From positions 1 through 64,000 of the forward strand of contig CAZECN010000002.1 in NCBI GenBank assembly GCA_964510575.1: a DNA stretch of 64,000 nt, read 5' to 3'. The notes below the pieces were generated by a model. It ran no database searches. It was not told the DNA's origin and was given only the letters and a program-made list of their open reading frames with translations. This DNA comes from CALKYB01 sp964510575 (GTDB lineage Bacteria; Bdellovibrionota_C; UBA2361; SZUA-149; CALKYB01). This document shows positions 43,687-51,548 of this stretch, in pieces. The position numbers and the translations under genes are program-made. Numbering within the stretch: position 1 is the stretch's first letter; each line of letters opens with the position of its first letter.

Positions 43687-45411
43687 CTATTTCTTCCAGG
43701 CTTCGTACTCTGGAATCTCAAAGATAGTCATTATCTCTTTCTGAACGCAGCCCTGCACAGCAGCTTCTATCTGTTTCTCTTTTAGAACTCCACGCATCAA
43801 GACAAACTTAGCAGAAACTTCGCTCTCCATTGCCTTCAGTCGCGAAGGTCCTAAGCTCCTTTTAGCTTTTGAAATCTCTGCGTCTACAAAGGCCAAGTAT
43901 TCAGGGCTTGGAGCACCGTCCTCTACCATTCTGGTTTGAACAGGCCGAGGTTGGGTTACTCTTCTTTCGCTGCCTGGGGCCTCACTCGCTCTCCCCTCTC
44001 CTGGCCTGCTACTTTTTCCTGCGATTAGGCGATGTTCTGGCCTTGCTCCTGGTGCTTTTTGATCCCTTTCAGCTACTTCAAAGCTAGCAGGAATTCTAAA
44101 TTTGGCTGGATTTTCAACCGCTCGATAAAGAAAGCCAGTCGCATTCTTAGAGATTTTAATATCATCGGTAGCCACCAAATGGTCATAGTAACGAACTATC
44201 TTCTTTATTTGGCGACACTCGGAAATAGTCCTTGCCTTGAGTAATCTGCGAGCGATGTTCTCGCTGATACCTCTGGAGGCAATCGCCTCAATCAATCGTT
44301 TGTGGTCCGAAGATAGACCTTGAACATCTACTGGGTCATGTCCTTGAGCTTTGCCACCGTGAACCAATGCCGGGTGACTAGCTTGAGAGCCGGCCTTAAC
44401 AAACCTAACTACGGTATCAGCTCCCCTACCCCGAAAAGCATAATCAGCAAGATAACCAACCCGAACCAACTCTTCAATTGCGGGTTCTAACTGCTGTTTT
44501 ACTGAGGACACGTAACGGTAGTTTCTGGAAATACCCAACTTTTCAAAGGCTAGTACCATTAAATTTCTGTCAATCGCGGCTTTGTAAAAAAAGTGTTTAT
44601 CAAGGTACCTATACAACCTGCGACTGACAGCGCTTTGAAGCGAGAAGTACAAGTCCAGATCAACTTTCTTAATAAAACCGTCCTTGAATGAATTGAAAAG
44701 AACTTCACTCCAGATGAAAAAACTAGTCGGCTTTTTGGATTTCAGTGAGGCCGAACCTTCCTTCGCCGAGGCCTTTCTGTTTCTACCATCATTGATTTCG
44801 TAAGCATCGATTAAACCGAAATTTCTAGTCTGCCAGGCTTTGTCACTATTGCTGAAAAAGGCATTGGAAGCTTTAATTCTTACTCCACTCAAGCGATCCA
44901 GAGACTTGGTTAACCGTCTGTAACTTCTGCCTTCTGTGCTCCAGCGTAGTATTTTAAGTAACTCATATCTTGTGAAGTAGACTTTGCGATTTTTAAAACC
45001 ATTCTCGAAGGTAAGTCGCATCAAGGCCAGAACCACATCATCGTCAGTGGAAGTGGGTAAACCAAATTTATCAGCGCCTGTTATTATCCATTCGCGCTCA
45101 ATTACTTGGCCACTAGAAAGGCGTTGGCTATCCTGGAATTCGAGAGTTTTAAGTTTGGGGTTAACCCGAGTAGAGAGAACTGCAAGAGGAAACTCTACGA
45201 GGTTCATTTCATCTCTGGAAATGAAGAGCTCTCTACCAGATTGGTCATTGTGAGATTGGCTATTTGAGTTAGAGCCTGGGTTATCCTCAAAACACCCTTG
45301 TACGGAACTAAGGTTTTGGTTTACTGTTGGAATAGCATCAACACTTATCTCAGTTTGGCTAGCGGTTGGCCGAGCATCTATTTTTATTTCACTTTCCAAG
45401 TTTTCTGCCAT
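43687..45411 (-). CDS. RPA-family (replication initiator protein A) plasmid-type replication initiator
   Basis: The 574-residue protein has an RPA-type core at about residues 66-345: RDEMNLVEFPLAVLSTR, ITGADKFGLPTSTDDDVVLALMRLTF, YFTRYELLKILRW, SYRRLTKSLDRLSGVRI and VLFNSFKDGFIKKVDLDLYFSLQSAVSRRLYRYLDKHFF. These are the winged-helix-like blocks of the RPA initiator group, known from plasmids of several phyla and from planctomycete genomes. The C-terminal 230 residues are variable and basic. An iteron array lies directly upstream of its start and parAB beyond it, the usual layout of a replication module. I infer that it opens the origin at 45.6-46.0 kb. Confidence 0.85.
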   Translation of the reverse strand: MAENLESEIKIDARPTASQTEISVDAIPTVNQNLSSVQGCFEDNPGSNSNSQSHNDQSGRELFISRDEMNLVEFPLAVLSTRVNPKLKTLEFQDSQRLSSGQVIEREWIITGADKFGLPTSTDDDVVLALMRLTFENGFKNRKVYFTRYELLKILRWSTEGRSYRRLTKSLDRLSGVRIKASNAFFSNSDKAWQTRNFGLIDAYEINDGRNRKASAKEGSASLKSKKPTSFFIWSEVLFNSFKDGFIKKVDLDLYFSLQSAVSRRLYRYLDKHFFYKAAIDRNLMVLAFEKLGISRNYRYVSSVKQQLEPAIEELVRVGYLADYAFRGRGADTVVRFVKAGSQASHPALVHGGKAQGHDPVDVQGLSSDHKRLIEAIASRGISENIARRLLKARTISECRQIKKIVRYYDHLVATDDIKISKNATGFLYRAVENPAKFRIPASFEVAERDQKAPGARPEHRLIAGKSSRPGEGRASEAPGSERRVTQPRPVQTRMVEDGAPSPEYLAFVDAEISKAKRSLGPSRLKAMESEVSAKFVLMRGVLKEKQIEAAVQGCVQKEIMTIFEIPEYEAWKK

Positions 45412-45617
45412 TCCAATCTTTAGTTTCGTTTGTTGCTGAAGAGCGTTAAGATTTTTAGTTTTGATCTAACGCCCCTGCTCCTTTCGAGATTTTGGATCTT
45501 AAAGTTTACTTTAACTAACTTTAAGTCAGTAGATGATTTCTAAACTGTACACAAGGTTTAAACAATAGTTATTATAAGACATGTACTTGTTTACTGACCA
45601 AAAATCTTCAAACAAAT

Positions 45618-45628
45618 CAAGTACTTAA
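45618..45628 (+). repeat. 11-bp repeat CAAGTACTTAA, left copy
   Basis: The same 11 bases occur at 45911-45921. The pair flanks the main iteron block. The core AAGTACTT is itself a palindrome. They may be a second class of protein-binding site within the origin. Confidence 0.6.
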
Positions 45629-45644
45629 CCTCATTTTTTTATTT

Positions 45645-45945
45645 CGAAACACGAGCTATTCAAGTTGGATTCACGATGAGGCTTATGTTGAAAACACGAT
45701 ATAGTTTTCTCAATTCACGCTAGACTTAAGCTCAATTCACTAAGAATTTTATTTCGATTCACTCAAGTTTAGAACTCAATGCACGTTAGAGAGGCTTTAT
45801 TTTAGTTCGAAGCACAAAAAGCTAGCCTGATTTTTAACTGATTGCTTTTAGCGGTCCGGTAATTAAAAGTTTTGTTTGAGATTTTAATAAACTTAGTTCA
45901 ATGCACGAACCAAGTACTTAAATTCCCTTAGTTCAGTTCACGATA
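45645..45945 (+). repeat. Iteron array, consensus C(A/G)ATTCACGAT, about 22-bp period
   Basis: Ten related direct repeats share a CAC(G) core. The core begins at 45650, 45672, 45695, 45716, 45738, 45760 and 45782 (spacing 22, 23, 21, 22, 22, 22), then out of phase at 45813, 45904 and 45939. Examples are GGATTCACGATG, CAATTCACGCTA, CGATTCACTCAA and CAGTTCACGATA. A spacing of two helical turns puts all seven core sites on one DNA face, as expected for cooperative initiator binding. Confidence 0.85.
45911..45921 (+). repeat. 11-bp repeat CAAGTACTTAA, right copy
   Basis: Identical to 45618-45628, on the same strand, right after the off-phase iteron at 45904. See the left copy for interpretation. 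Confidence 0.6.
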
Positions 45946-46254
45946 AATTCGCAAAAAACAAGACGAGATATGTAAGTGGTTAGTAATACTAATTATTTAA
46001 TAAATGATAGTTTTACACTCTCTGGCCCCTATGGCTTTAGAGATGGTAAAACCACTAACTCTCTATTCTGTAAGGTGCTGAAATAATTGAGACTTATCTT
46101 GGTACACGATAATGCCTCGGTTTCTTGAAAATAAGGGTTCTGTGGGATACTTATTCCCAGACACGTGTACGGAGGTAAGTAGCTTAGGGTGATTTCAGCC
46201 TGCAGTTTAAGCTATCTTTAGCTTTCCGTTTTCTCTTTATTTAAGGCGATTTCG

Positions 46255-47037
46255 ATGCAGAACGCTTATGCCATAGTCAATCAAAAGGGTGGTGTTGGAA
46301 AAACCACAACCACCGCAAACTTAGCTGCAGGCCTAGCTAGAGAAGGTAAAAAGGTCCTGTTGGTTGATCTTGATGCCCAAGCTAACCTTTCAGCTCATTT
46401 TGGAGTTACCATTGGCGAGAACTCGGAGGAGGGATCTGAGGTAGAGAAGTCGATGTATGACGTGCTTCGGCATCAGACTCCAGTGACGGAGGTGATTAAG
46501 CCAATTAGGGAGAACCTTTGGTTGGCTCCTGCTAGCCTTTTCCTTTCGGCCGCAGATATCGAATTGTCAGGTGTTATTGGGAGGGAGCTCATTCTTCGCA
46601 AGGCTCTTCAAAAAGTTTATCAAGACTATGATTTCGTATTAATGGATTGCCCCCCTTCCCTGGGCGTTCTCTCGGTTAATGGGCTCGTGGCCGCTTCAAA
46701 GGTAATCGTTCCTGTTCAAAGTGAGTACTTGGCTCTGCATGGAGTAAGGCAGCTACTTGATACAGTTGACCAGGTTAGAGGTGCTTACAACCCTGGTCTA
46801 TCTGTAGGTGGTGTTTTGCTTTGCCTGTTTGACGGGAGACGCAGACTTTCAAGATCTGTAGGAGACACGGTAAGAGAGTATTTCGGAGACTTGGTTTTTG
46901 AGACAGTTGTTCGGACCAATGTTGCTCTTGCGGAAGCTCCAGCAGGAGGCGAATCAATTTTTGACTATGACCCCAAGAGTCCTGGGGCTGAAGATTATGG
47001 AAAACTGGTGAAGGAGGTAATTGCTCGTGGCGCGTAA
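46255..47037 (+). CDS. parA: ParA chromosome/plasmid partition ATPase
   Basis: The 260-residue protein is a short (type Ib or chromosomal, Soj-like) ParA without an N-terminal DNA-binding domain. It begins YAIVNQKGGVGKTTTTANLAAGLAREGKKVLLVDLDAQANLSAHFG (deviant Walker A at 9-16; A' at 37-44) and has YDFVLMDCPPSLGVLSVNGLVA (Walker B, about 126). ATPase-driven ParA gradients move ParB-bound parS DNA. It overlaps parB by 11 bp. Its place beside the initiator and the iterons makes it the partner of this replicon. AAGG precedes the ATG. Confidence 0.95.
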   Translation: MQNAYAIVNQKGGVGKTTTTANLAAGLAREGKKVLLVDLDAQANLSAHFGVTIGENSEEGSEVEKSMYDVLRHQTPVTEVIKPIRENLWLAPASLFLSAADIELSGVIGRELILRKALQKVYQDYDFVLMDCPPSLGVLSVNGLVAASKVIVPVQSEYLALHGVRQLLDTVDQVRGAYNPGLSVGGVLLCLFDGRRRLSRSVGDTVREYFGDLVFETVVRTNVALAEAPAGGESIFDYDPKSPGAEDYGKLVKEVIARGA

Positions 47038-47929
47038 AAAACTGGATTTTGCAGCAAACCCATTACTAAGTGGCCCCAGTCTTATTTCTCGAAATACCTC
47101 AGGTAGTCCCTACCGAGAGATTAGCCTAACTGAAATAGACCCAGACCCTGAACAGCCTCGGCGTGAGTTTGATGCAGAAGCGCTTGAGAGCCTTTCCAAA
47201 TCTATTAGTCAGTATGGAGTCCTCTGCCCTATTCTAATTAGAGCTACCACGCCAGGGGGTAGCTATCGCTTGGTTTCTGGTGAACGTAGGTTTCGAGCTG
47301 CGAAGAAAGCAGGGCTGGAGACCATTCCGGCTATTATTGAATCAGATACTGAAGATCTAGCTGACACTCGAGCCAAACAGTTAGTTGAAAATATACAGCG
47401 AGAAAATCTAAATCCGATAGAGCGAGCAAATGCTATTGGGCATCTTAGAGAAGCCTATAAGTTGAGTGTCCGTGATATCGCAGGCAAAATTGGAATGTCC
47501 AAGACGATGGTCCAGCGCTCACTCGATATCTTAAGTTTAGATGACGATTTAAAAGCAGCTCTGGCGTCAGGGGCTTCTGAGAGCAAAATATTGACTCTAA
47601 AGAGAGTTGAAGATGTAGCTATTAGAAAAGAGCTGCTCAGTCGTATAGAGCATTACACCCGCAGCCAACTAGAAGAGGCAATAGAGACCCTTCTGGGCGA
47701 ACAGCTTGAGTCTAGTGAGGCGTCCCACGGTGGGACAGGGGCAAAGAAGGTAAAACCGAAGAAGAAACTCTCTGCTGAGGATCGAAGATTTGTTGAGGAT
47801 GTTCAGAAGAATTTGAGCCTAAAGGTTCAAATCAGCCGGAAACCAGATAGTAAGCAGCAGGGCAGGGTAGTCCTCGATTTTTATTCTAAAGCCGATTTAA
47901 AGGAGCTCTACGAGCGCCTGACCTCCTAA
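47027..47929 (+). CDS. parB: ParB centromere-binding CTPase
   Basis: GTG 47027 is preferred: AGGAGGT lies 8 bases upstream, whereas the TTG at 47021 would be only 2 bases from it. The 300-residue protein has the ParB/Srx domain EISLTEIDPDPEQPRREFDAEALESLSKSISQYGVL, CTP-binding GERRFRAAKKAG, and the partner motif VENIQRENLNPIERANA, then an HTH (LSVRDIAGKIGMSKTMVQRSLDIL) and a basic linker to a C-terminal dimer domain. It loads at parS and bridges DNA. Two identical-core palindromes in and just after the gene are its likely sites. Confidence 0.95.
   Translation: MARKKLDFAANPLLSGPSLISRNTSGSPYREISLTEIDPDPEQPRREFDAEALESLSKSISQYGVLCPILIRATTPGGSYRLVSGERRFRAAKKAGLETIPAIIESDTEDLADTRAKQLVENIQRENLNPIERANAIGHLREAYKLSVRDIAGKIGMSKTMVQRSLDILSLDDDLKAALASGASESKILTLKRVEDVAIRKELLSRIEHYTRSQLEEAIETLLGEQLESSEASHGGTGAKKVKPKKKLSAEDRRFVEDVQKNLSLKVQISRKPDSKQQGRVVLDFYSKADLKELYERLTS
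47722..47736. promoter_or_regulatory. parS-like palindrome inside parB
   Basis: GTCCCACGGTGGGAC is a perfect palindrome with one central base. The same 15 bases occur again at 47947-47961. It lies in the coding sequence for the linker region of parB. The standard parS is TGTTTCACGTGAAACA; this site keeps the TG-T...CAC-GTG...-A-CA skeleton but has CCC/GGG in place of TTT/AAA plus one extra central base. Confidence 0.6.
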
Positions 47930-47945
47930 ACAGTAGATTTTGAAG

Positions 47946-47962
47946 TGTCCCACGGTGGGACA
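47946..47962. promoter_or_regulatory. parS-like palindrome between parB and the polyprenyl synthase gene
   Basis: TGTCCCACGGTGGGACA is a 17-base perfect palindrome around one central base, 16 bp after the parB stop. It shares its inner 15 bases with the copy inside parB, and I found no other copy in the window. Placement of two sites within 230 bp at parAB is typical of parS. Confidence 0.65.
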
Positions 47963-47968
47963 AGCGTT

Positions 47969-48832
47969 ATGCATCTCAACGAATACCTTAAAGAGCTTAG
48001 AGACAGAGTAGAGCAGGGGATAGGCGCAGCTTTTCTGGATTTTACTGGAAAGTTTGAGGAGTCTAACCTTGAGAGAGCTCTTCAGTATAGTTTGGCCGCC
48101 GGCGGTAAAAGGATAAGGCCGGTTATTGTTGCTGGCACGGCCGAAGCGTTTGGCGCGCATCAATCTCAATGGACGGGCTATGCGGCAGCCTTGGAAGCTA
48201 TTCATTGTGGTTCATTAATTCATGATGACCTTCCAATGCTAGATAACGATGACACAAGGAGAGGTCGACCTTCTTGCCATATCAAGTTTGGAGAAGCTGT
48301 AGCGTTATTAGCAGGTGATGCTATTTTGCCATTGGCTAACATACTAATTCTTCAATATTCTCAGGATGTTAGCGACTCGACTAAGTTAGCTTTGCTTAAA
48401 CTGATTTCAGACTCAACTTACGAGGTTTGCCGTGGTCAGGTAAGAGATGTGGAGTTGATGAAAGAAGCTAAGCAAAGTGATAGCGAAACTTTAATCCGTC
48501 TTCACCAAGAGAAAACAGCAGCTTTGTTTAAAGCAGCCTTTATGGGGGGTGGTTTGATAGCTGACGCTAGCTCAGAGCAAAGAGATAAGTTGGCTCGCTG
48601 TGGTGAAAGTTTTGGATTGTTTTTTCAGCTTGCTGATGATCTCGATGATTATCAAGAAGGTGTAGATCAGGATGGAGAAGAAATGGTCAACTTGGTCAGT
48701 TTACTTGGTCGAGAGGAAGCGCGTCGCAGACTTAAAGCTTTGAAATCTGAAATAGAAGAGCTATCAGCTGCCATGCCAATCAAGCCTTTAGTTGAGGCTT
48801 TGTTTGCACTGATCCCAGTCAACAATAGCTAG
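47969..48832 (+). CDS. ispA: Short-chain polyprenyl diphosphate synthase (FPP/GGPP synthase)
   Basis: ATG 47969 is chosen because a GTG at 47945 would translate through the parS-like palindrome. The 287-residue protein shows LAAGGKRIRP, the first Asp-rich motif LIHDDLPMLDNDDTRRGRPSCH (DDxxxxD with two inserted residues, the type seen in FPP/GGPP synthases), LLAGDAIL, and the second FQLADDLDDYQEG. The usual KTxxL is EKTAALFKAA. It makes C15 or C20 prenyl diphosphate, a precursor for the menaquinone side chain and undecaprenyl phosphate. The final chain length cannot be read. Confidence 0.9.
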   Translation: MHLNEYLKELRDRVEQGIGAAFLDFTGKFEESNLERALQYSLAAGGKRIRPVIVAGTAEAFGAHQSQWTGYAAALEAIHCGSLIHDDLPMLDNDDTRRGRPSCHIKFGEAVALLAGDAILPLANILILQYSQDVSDSTKLALLKLISDSTYEVCRGQVRDVELMKEAKQSDSETLIRLHQEKTAALFKAAFMGGGLIADASSEQRDKLARCGESFGLFFQLADDLDDYQEGVDQDGEEMVNLVSLLGREEARRRLKALKSEIEELSAAMPIKPLVEALFALIPVNNS

Positions 48833-48845
48833 TAAATATAGACGC

Positions 48846-50225
48846 TTAAAGGTCGTGGAGCTTTATTTTGTTAAGCAGAGTTTTGTAGCTAACGTCGAGT
48901 ATTTTTGCCGCCTCAGTTTTATTGCCCTTGGTCTCGAGCAAAGCTTCTTTAATAATTTTAATCTCAGCTTTTTTGGTGGCGGCACTGGCTGCCTCTCGTA
49001 GTGACCAAGATTTGGGGTTGAATCTGCCATCTAGGTCAAAGCCTTCCTCTAACGATAGATCTGAAACGTTTATTTCACCGTTTGAAAATAAGGAAGCTCT
49101 TTCCAGTACGTTTTCAAGTTGCCTAACGTTCCCCGGCCAACTGTAGCTTTTTAGAGCTGACATAGCTTGAGCTGAAATTGATAGGTTTGGCTCTTCAGAG
49201 GCTGATTTTATGCGGATAAAATGCTCTGCTAGGGTTTCAATATCTTCTGGCCTAGATCGCAAAGGAGGTATCTTCAGCACAACAACAGCGAGCCTGTAGT
49301 AGAGGTCTATACGAAAGAGGCCTTCTGTTTTTCGCTGCTTGAGATCAGCATTTGTCGCAGAAATTACCCTGACATCGATTGCCTCAGTTTGGTTTGTACC
49401 AATTCTTCGAACCACAGATTCTTGAAGTGAGCGAAGCAGTTTACATTGCAGTGCAGCAGGCATATCTCCAATTTCATCTAGAAAGATTGAGCCTTTGTTT
49501 GCAGCTTGAAAATGTCCTTCTCTATCTTTAGATGCCCCTGTGAAGGAACCAGCAATATGGCCAAAAAACTCTGATTCTAGCAGGTTTTCCGGAATGGAAG
49601 CGCAGTTGATACTGAAAAATGCCTGACTAGAACGCTGACTTTGCTGGTGAATTCGTCTAGCTAATAACTCTTTTCCTGTACCGCTTTCACCGCAAATAAG
49701 TACTGGACAGTTAGCTTCAGCCACTAGCTTGGCTTCGCGAAAGAGTTCTTTCATAGAATCCGAATCGCTGACCATGAAGCGGTTTGCGCTACTTTCTAAA
49801 CAATTTAAGGTTGATTTTTCCGCTTCAAACACTCTTATCGCATCATCGACTTTGTTCGCTAGTTCTGCGAGGCCAGAGCCTTGGCTAGAAAATAGCTTGG
49901 TTGCACCGAGCTCTATCGCTTCTGCTGCTTGCTCCATAGCCCCGTCCCTAGCCAAAACAAGGATTGGAAGGTCTGGTCTTATTTTCCGGGTTTCACTAAT
50001 TAGCTGTTTCCAGCCGTTAGATTCGAGGCTTAAATTGCTGATTAAAACTTCACAACTCTTGTTTTTGACCTGCTCTAAAGCTTTACGGATTGATGAGGTC
50101 GCAGAGCAGTCTCGGCCTTCCGCCTCTAAGACTCTCTTTACAGCCTCAGCTATATTGGAATGCTGGATGGTGGATTTTATTTTAGTTCGATCTCCGTTTT
50201 CTTGAACTAGCAAAACGTTTTTCAT
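48846..50225 (-). CDS. Sigma-54-dependent activator (NtrC family) with degenerate receiver
   Basis: The 459-residue protein has a receiver-like domain (1-130), AAA+ domain (about 145-385) and a Fis-type HTH (about 415-459, GNKTEAAKILDVSYKTLLNKIKLHDL). The AAA+ part has Walker A GESGTGKE, sigma-54 contact loop GSFTGA (usually GAFTGA), and Walker B IFLDEIGDM. In the receiver the phospho-acceptor position is Asn (VLISNLSLES) and the acidic pocket after the first strand (QENGD) is poor, so it probably does not use phosphorylation in the usual way. There is no linked histidine kinase. The target genes are unknown. Confidence 0.9.
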   Translation of the reverse strand: MKNVLLVQENGDRTKIKSTIQHSNIAEAVKRVLEAEGRDCSATSSIRKALEQVKNKSCEVLISNLSLESNGWKQLISETRKIRPDLPILVLARDGAMEQAAEAIELGATKLFSSQGSGLAELANKVDDAIRVFEAEKSTLNCLESSANRFMVSDSDSMKELFREAKLVAEANCPVLICGESGTGKELLARRIHQQSQRSSQAFFSINCASIPENLLESEFFGHIAGSFTGASKDREGHFQAANKGSIFLDEIGDMPAALQCKLLRSLQESVVRRIGTNQTEAIDVRVISATNADLKQRKTEGLFRIDLYYRLAVVVLKIPPLRSRPEDIETLAEHFIRIKSASEEPNLSISAQAMSALKSYSWPGNVRQLENVLERASLFSNGEINVSDLSLEEGFDLDGRFNPKSWSLREAASAATKKAEIKIIKEALLETKGNKTEAAKILDVSYKTLLNKIKLHDL

Positions 50226-50495
50226 GTACTGCCCTAAACAACTAATTAACTAACCTAATAAATTAAGGGCAATATCCATGCCTAGGTCTTAAGCACCTGT
50301 TTTCACTCCAACTATAGCGAAGTATTGAGCTGAAAAATGTCCATTTTGGAACTAAGTAAGCAAGTTTTTGCTGAGTTCTTCCAGGGCATGGTTTTTGTTA
50401 GATTATGGCTGCTTCCGGGCTTTGTCCGTTTCCTGTTGATGTGTGATCTGCTAGACCTTCTGACTAGTAAAAGGATAATAAATAATTTCTACTAA

Positions 50496-51374
50496 ATGGC
50501 TTCTAAACAAAGAATTCGAAAAGCAGTGATTCCTGCTGCTGGGCTGGGAACGAGGTTTCTACCAGCAACTAAAGCAATCCCGAAAGAGATGCTCCCAATA
50601 ATCGACGTGCCGACGGTGCAGTTGATTGTAAAGGAGGCTTCGGACTCTGGGATTGAGGAAGTCATTTTTGTTACGGGTCGCGGAAAAAGCTCTATTATTG
50701 ACCATTTCGACATGCATACCGATTTGGTTCGTAAGTTGAGAGAGACGGGGAAAGAGGACCTGGCGCTAGTGGTTGAAGAAATCAACGATTTGGCCCGAGT
50801 TACTTCAGTTCGGCAGCAAGAGCCAAAGGGATTGGGGCATGCAGTTCTTTGCGCAAAGCACTTGGTTGGGGACGAGCCTTTCATGGTGCTGCTAGGAGAC
50901 GACCTAGTGGACGCCTCTCCACCTTGCACACAGCAGATGATAGACGTCTTCGAAAAACATCAAAAATCAGTGGTTGCCTTGCAGCGAGTGGGAAGTGAGG
51001 AAGTCAGCGATTTTGGTATCTGTGGTGGTCAGACTATTGCTGATAGGGTTTACGAGTTGGATTCAATGGTTGAAAAGCCAAGCGAAGAAGATGCTCCTTC
51101 AAACTTAGCTATTGTTGGGCGTTATGTCCTTAAACCTGAGATCTTTGAATACTTGGAAGCCACTGAGCCTGATGATCAGGGTGAAATTCAGCTAACCGAC
51201 GCTATGGCCAGAATGATGAAGGTCGATGGTTTTACTGGCTATGAGTTTTCAGGCAAGCGCTTTGATGCAGGGGATAAGTTTGGATTCTTACAGGCAAATA
51301 TATCTTACGGTTTGAAGAGAAGGGACATTGCCCCGAGGCTTAAAGCCTATCTGCGAGATATCCTTAATAACTAG
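50496..51374 (+). CDS. galU: UTP-glucose-1-phosphate uridylyltransferase (GalU)
   Basis: The 292-residue nucleotidyltransferase starts RKAVIPAAGLGTRFLPATKAIPKEMLPIIDVPTVQLIVKEA, the GalU signature. Later blocks are RQQEPKGLGHAVLCAKHLVGDEPFMVLLGDDLVD, MVEKPSEEDAPSNLAIVGRYVLKPEIFEYLE and FDAGDKFGFLQANISYGLKR. It makes UDP-glucose for glycan and LPS synthesis. It is a single gene here, 0.27 kb from the divergent sigma-54 regulator gene. Confidence 0.95.
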   Translation: MASKQRIRKAVIPAAGLGTRFLPATKAIPKEMLPIIDVPTVQLIVKEASDSGIEEVIFVTGRGKSSIIDHFDMHTDLVRKLRETGKEDLALVVEEINDLARVTSVRQQEPKGLGHAVLCAKHLVGDEPFMVLLGDDLVDASPPCTQQMIDVFEKHQKSVVALQRVGSEEVSDFGICGGQTIADRVYELDSMVEKPSEEDAPSNLAIVGRYVLKPEIFEYLEATEPDDQGEIQLTDAMARMMKVDGFTGYEFSGKRFDAGDKFGFLQANISYGLKRRDIAPRLKAYLRDILNN

Positions 51375-51512
51375 CCAACGGGTTTTTTTTCCTTACGGCC
51401 TTAGTTCTAACTGGGTCCCCTCTTGCGCGACCTATAGTACTACCCAACCGTCGGCGTTGAAGAGCCCAAACAAGAACCCTCTAGTTAGTTATTTGGTGTT
51501 TGCAGAGATTGA

Positions 51513-51548
51513 TTGAAAGCTTTGTTTTCGTCATTATAATAGCCTATG
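51513..51548 (+). promoter_or_regulatory. Candidate leaderless promoter for the addB-addA fusion gene
   Basis: TTGAAA (51513-51518) and a perfect TATAAT (51535-51540) are 16 bases apart. The ATG begins at 51546, only 5 bases after the -10, where transcription should start. No Shine-Dalgarno sequence fits in that space. So the message probably starts at or right beside the start codon. Confidence 0.6.

Larger units (their letters stand above)
45412..46254. other. Candidate replication origin (iterons plus AT-rich segment)
   Basis: This 843-bp non-coding region lies between the initiator gene (leftward) and parA (rightward). It contains a direct-repeat iteron array (45645-45945), 11-bp repeats CAAGTACTTAA flanking the array, and a very AT-rich stretch (about 45975-46015, with AATTATTTAATAAATGATAG) that could be the unwinding element. 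This architecture (initiator, iterons, AT-rich region, parABS) is that of an iteron-type plasmid or chromid origin. The promoters of both flanking genes must also be here. Confidence 0.75.

Noticed and set aside
47945..47968. GTG start for the polyprenyl synthase gene at 47945
   Set aside because: It would make the parS-like palindrome coding and add eight residues not needed by the family; ATG 47969 is the simpler choice.
49729..50205. Plus-strand open frame of 158 codons opposite the sigma-54 activator
   Set aside because: The opposite frame encodes a complete, well-motifed regulator; this is a shadow.
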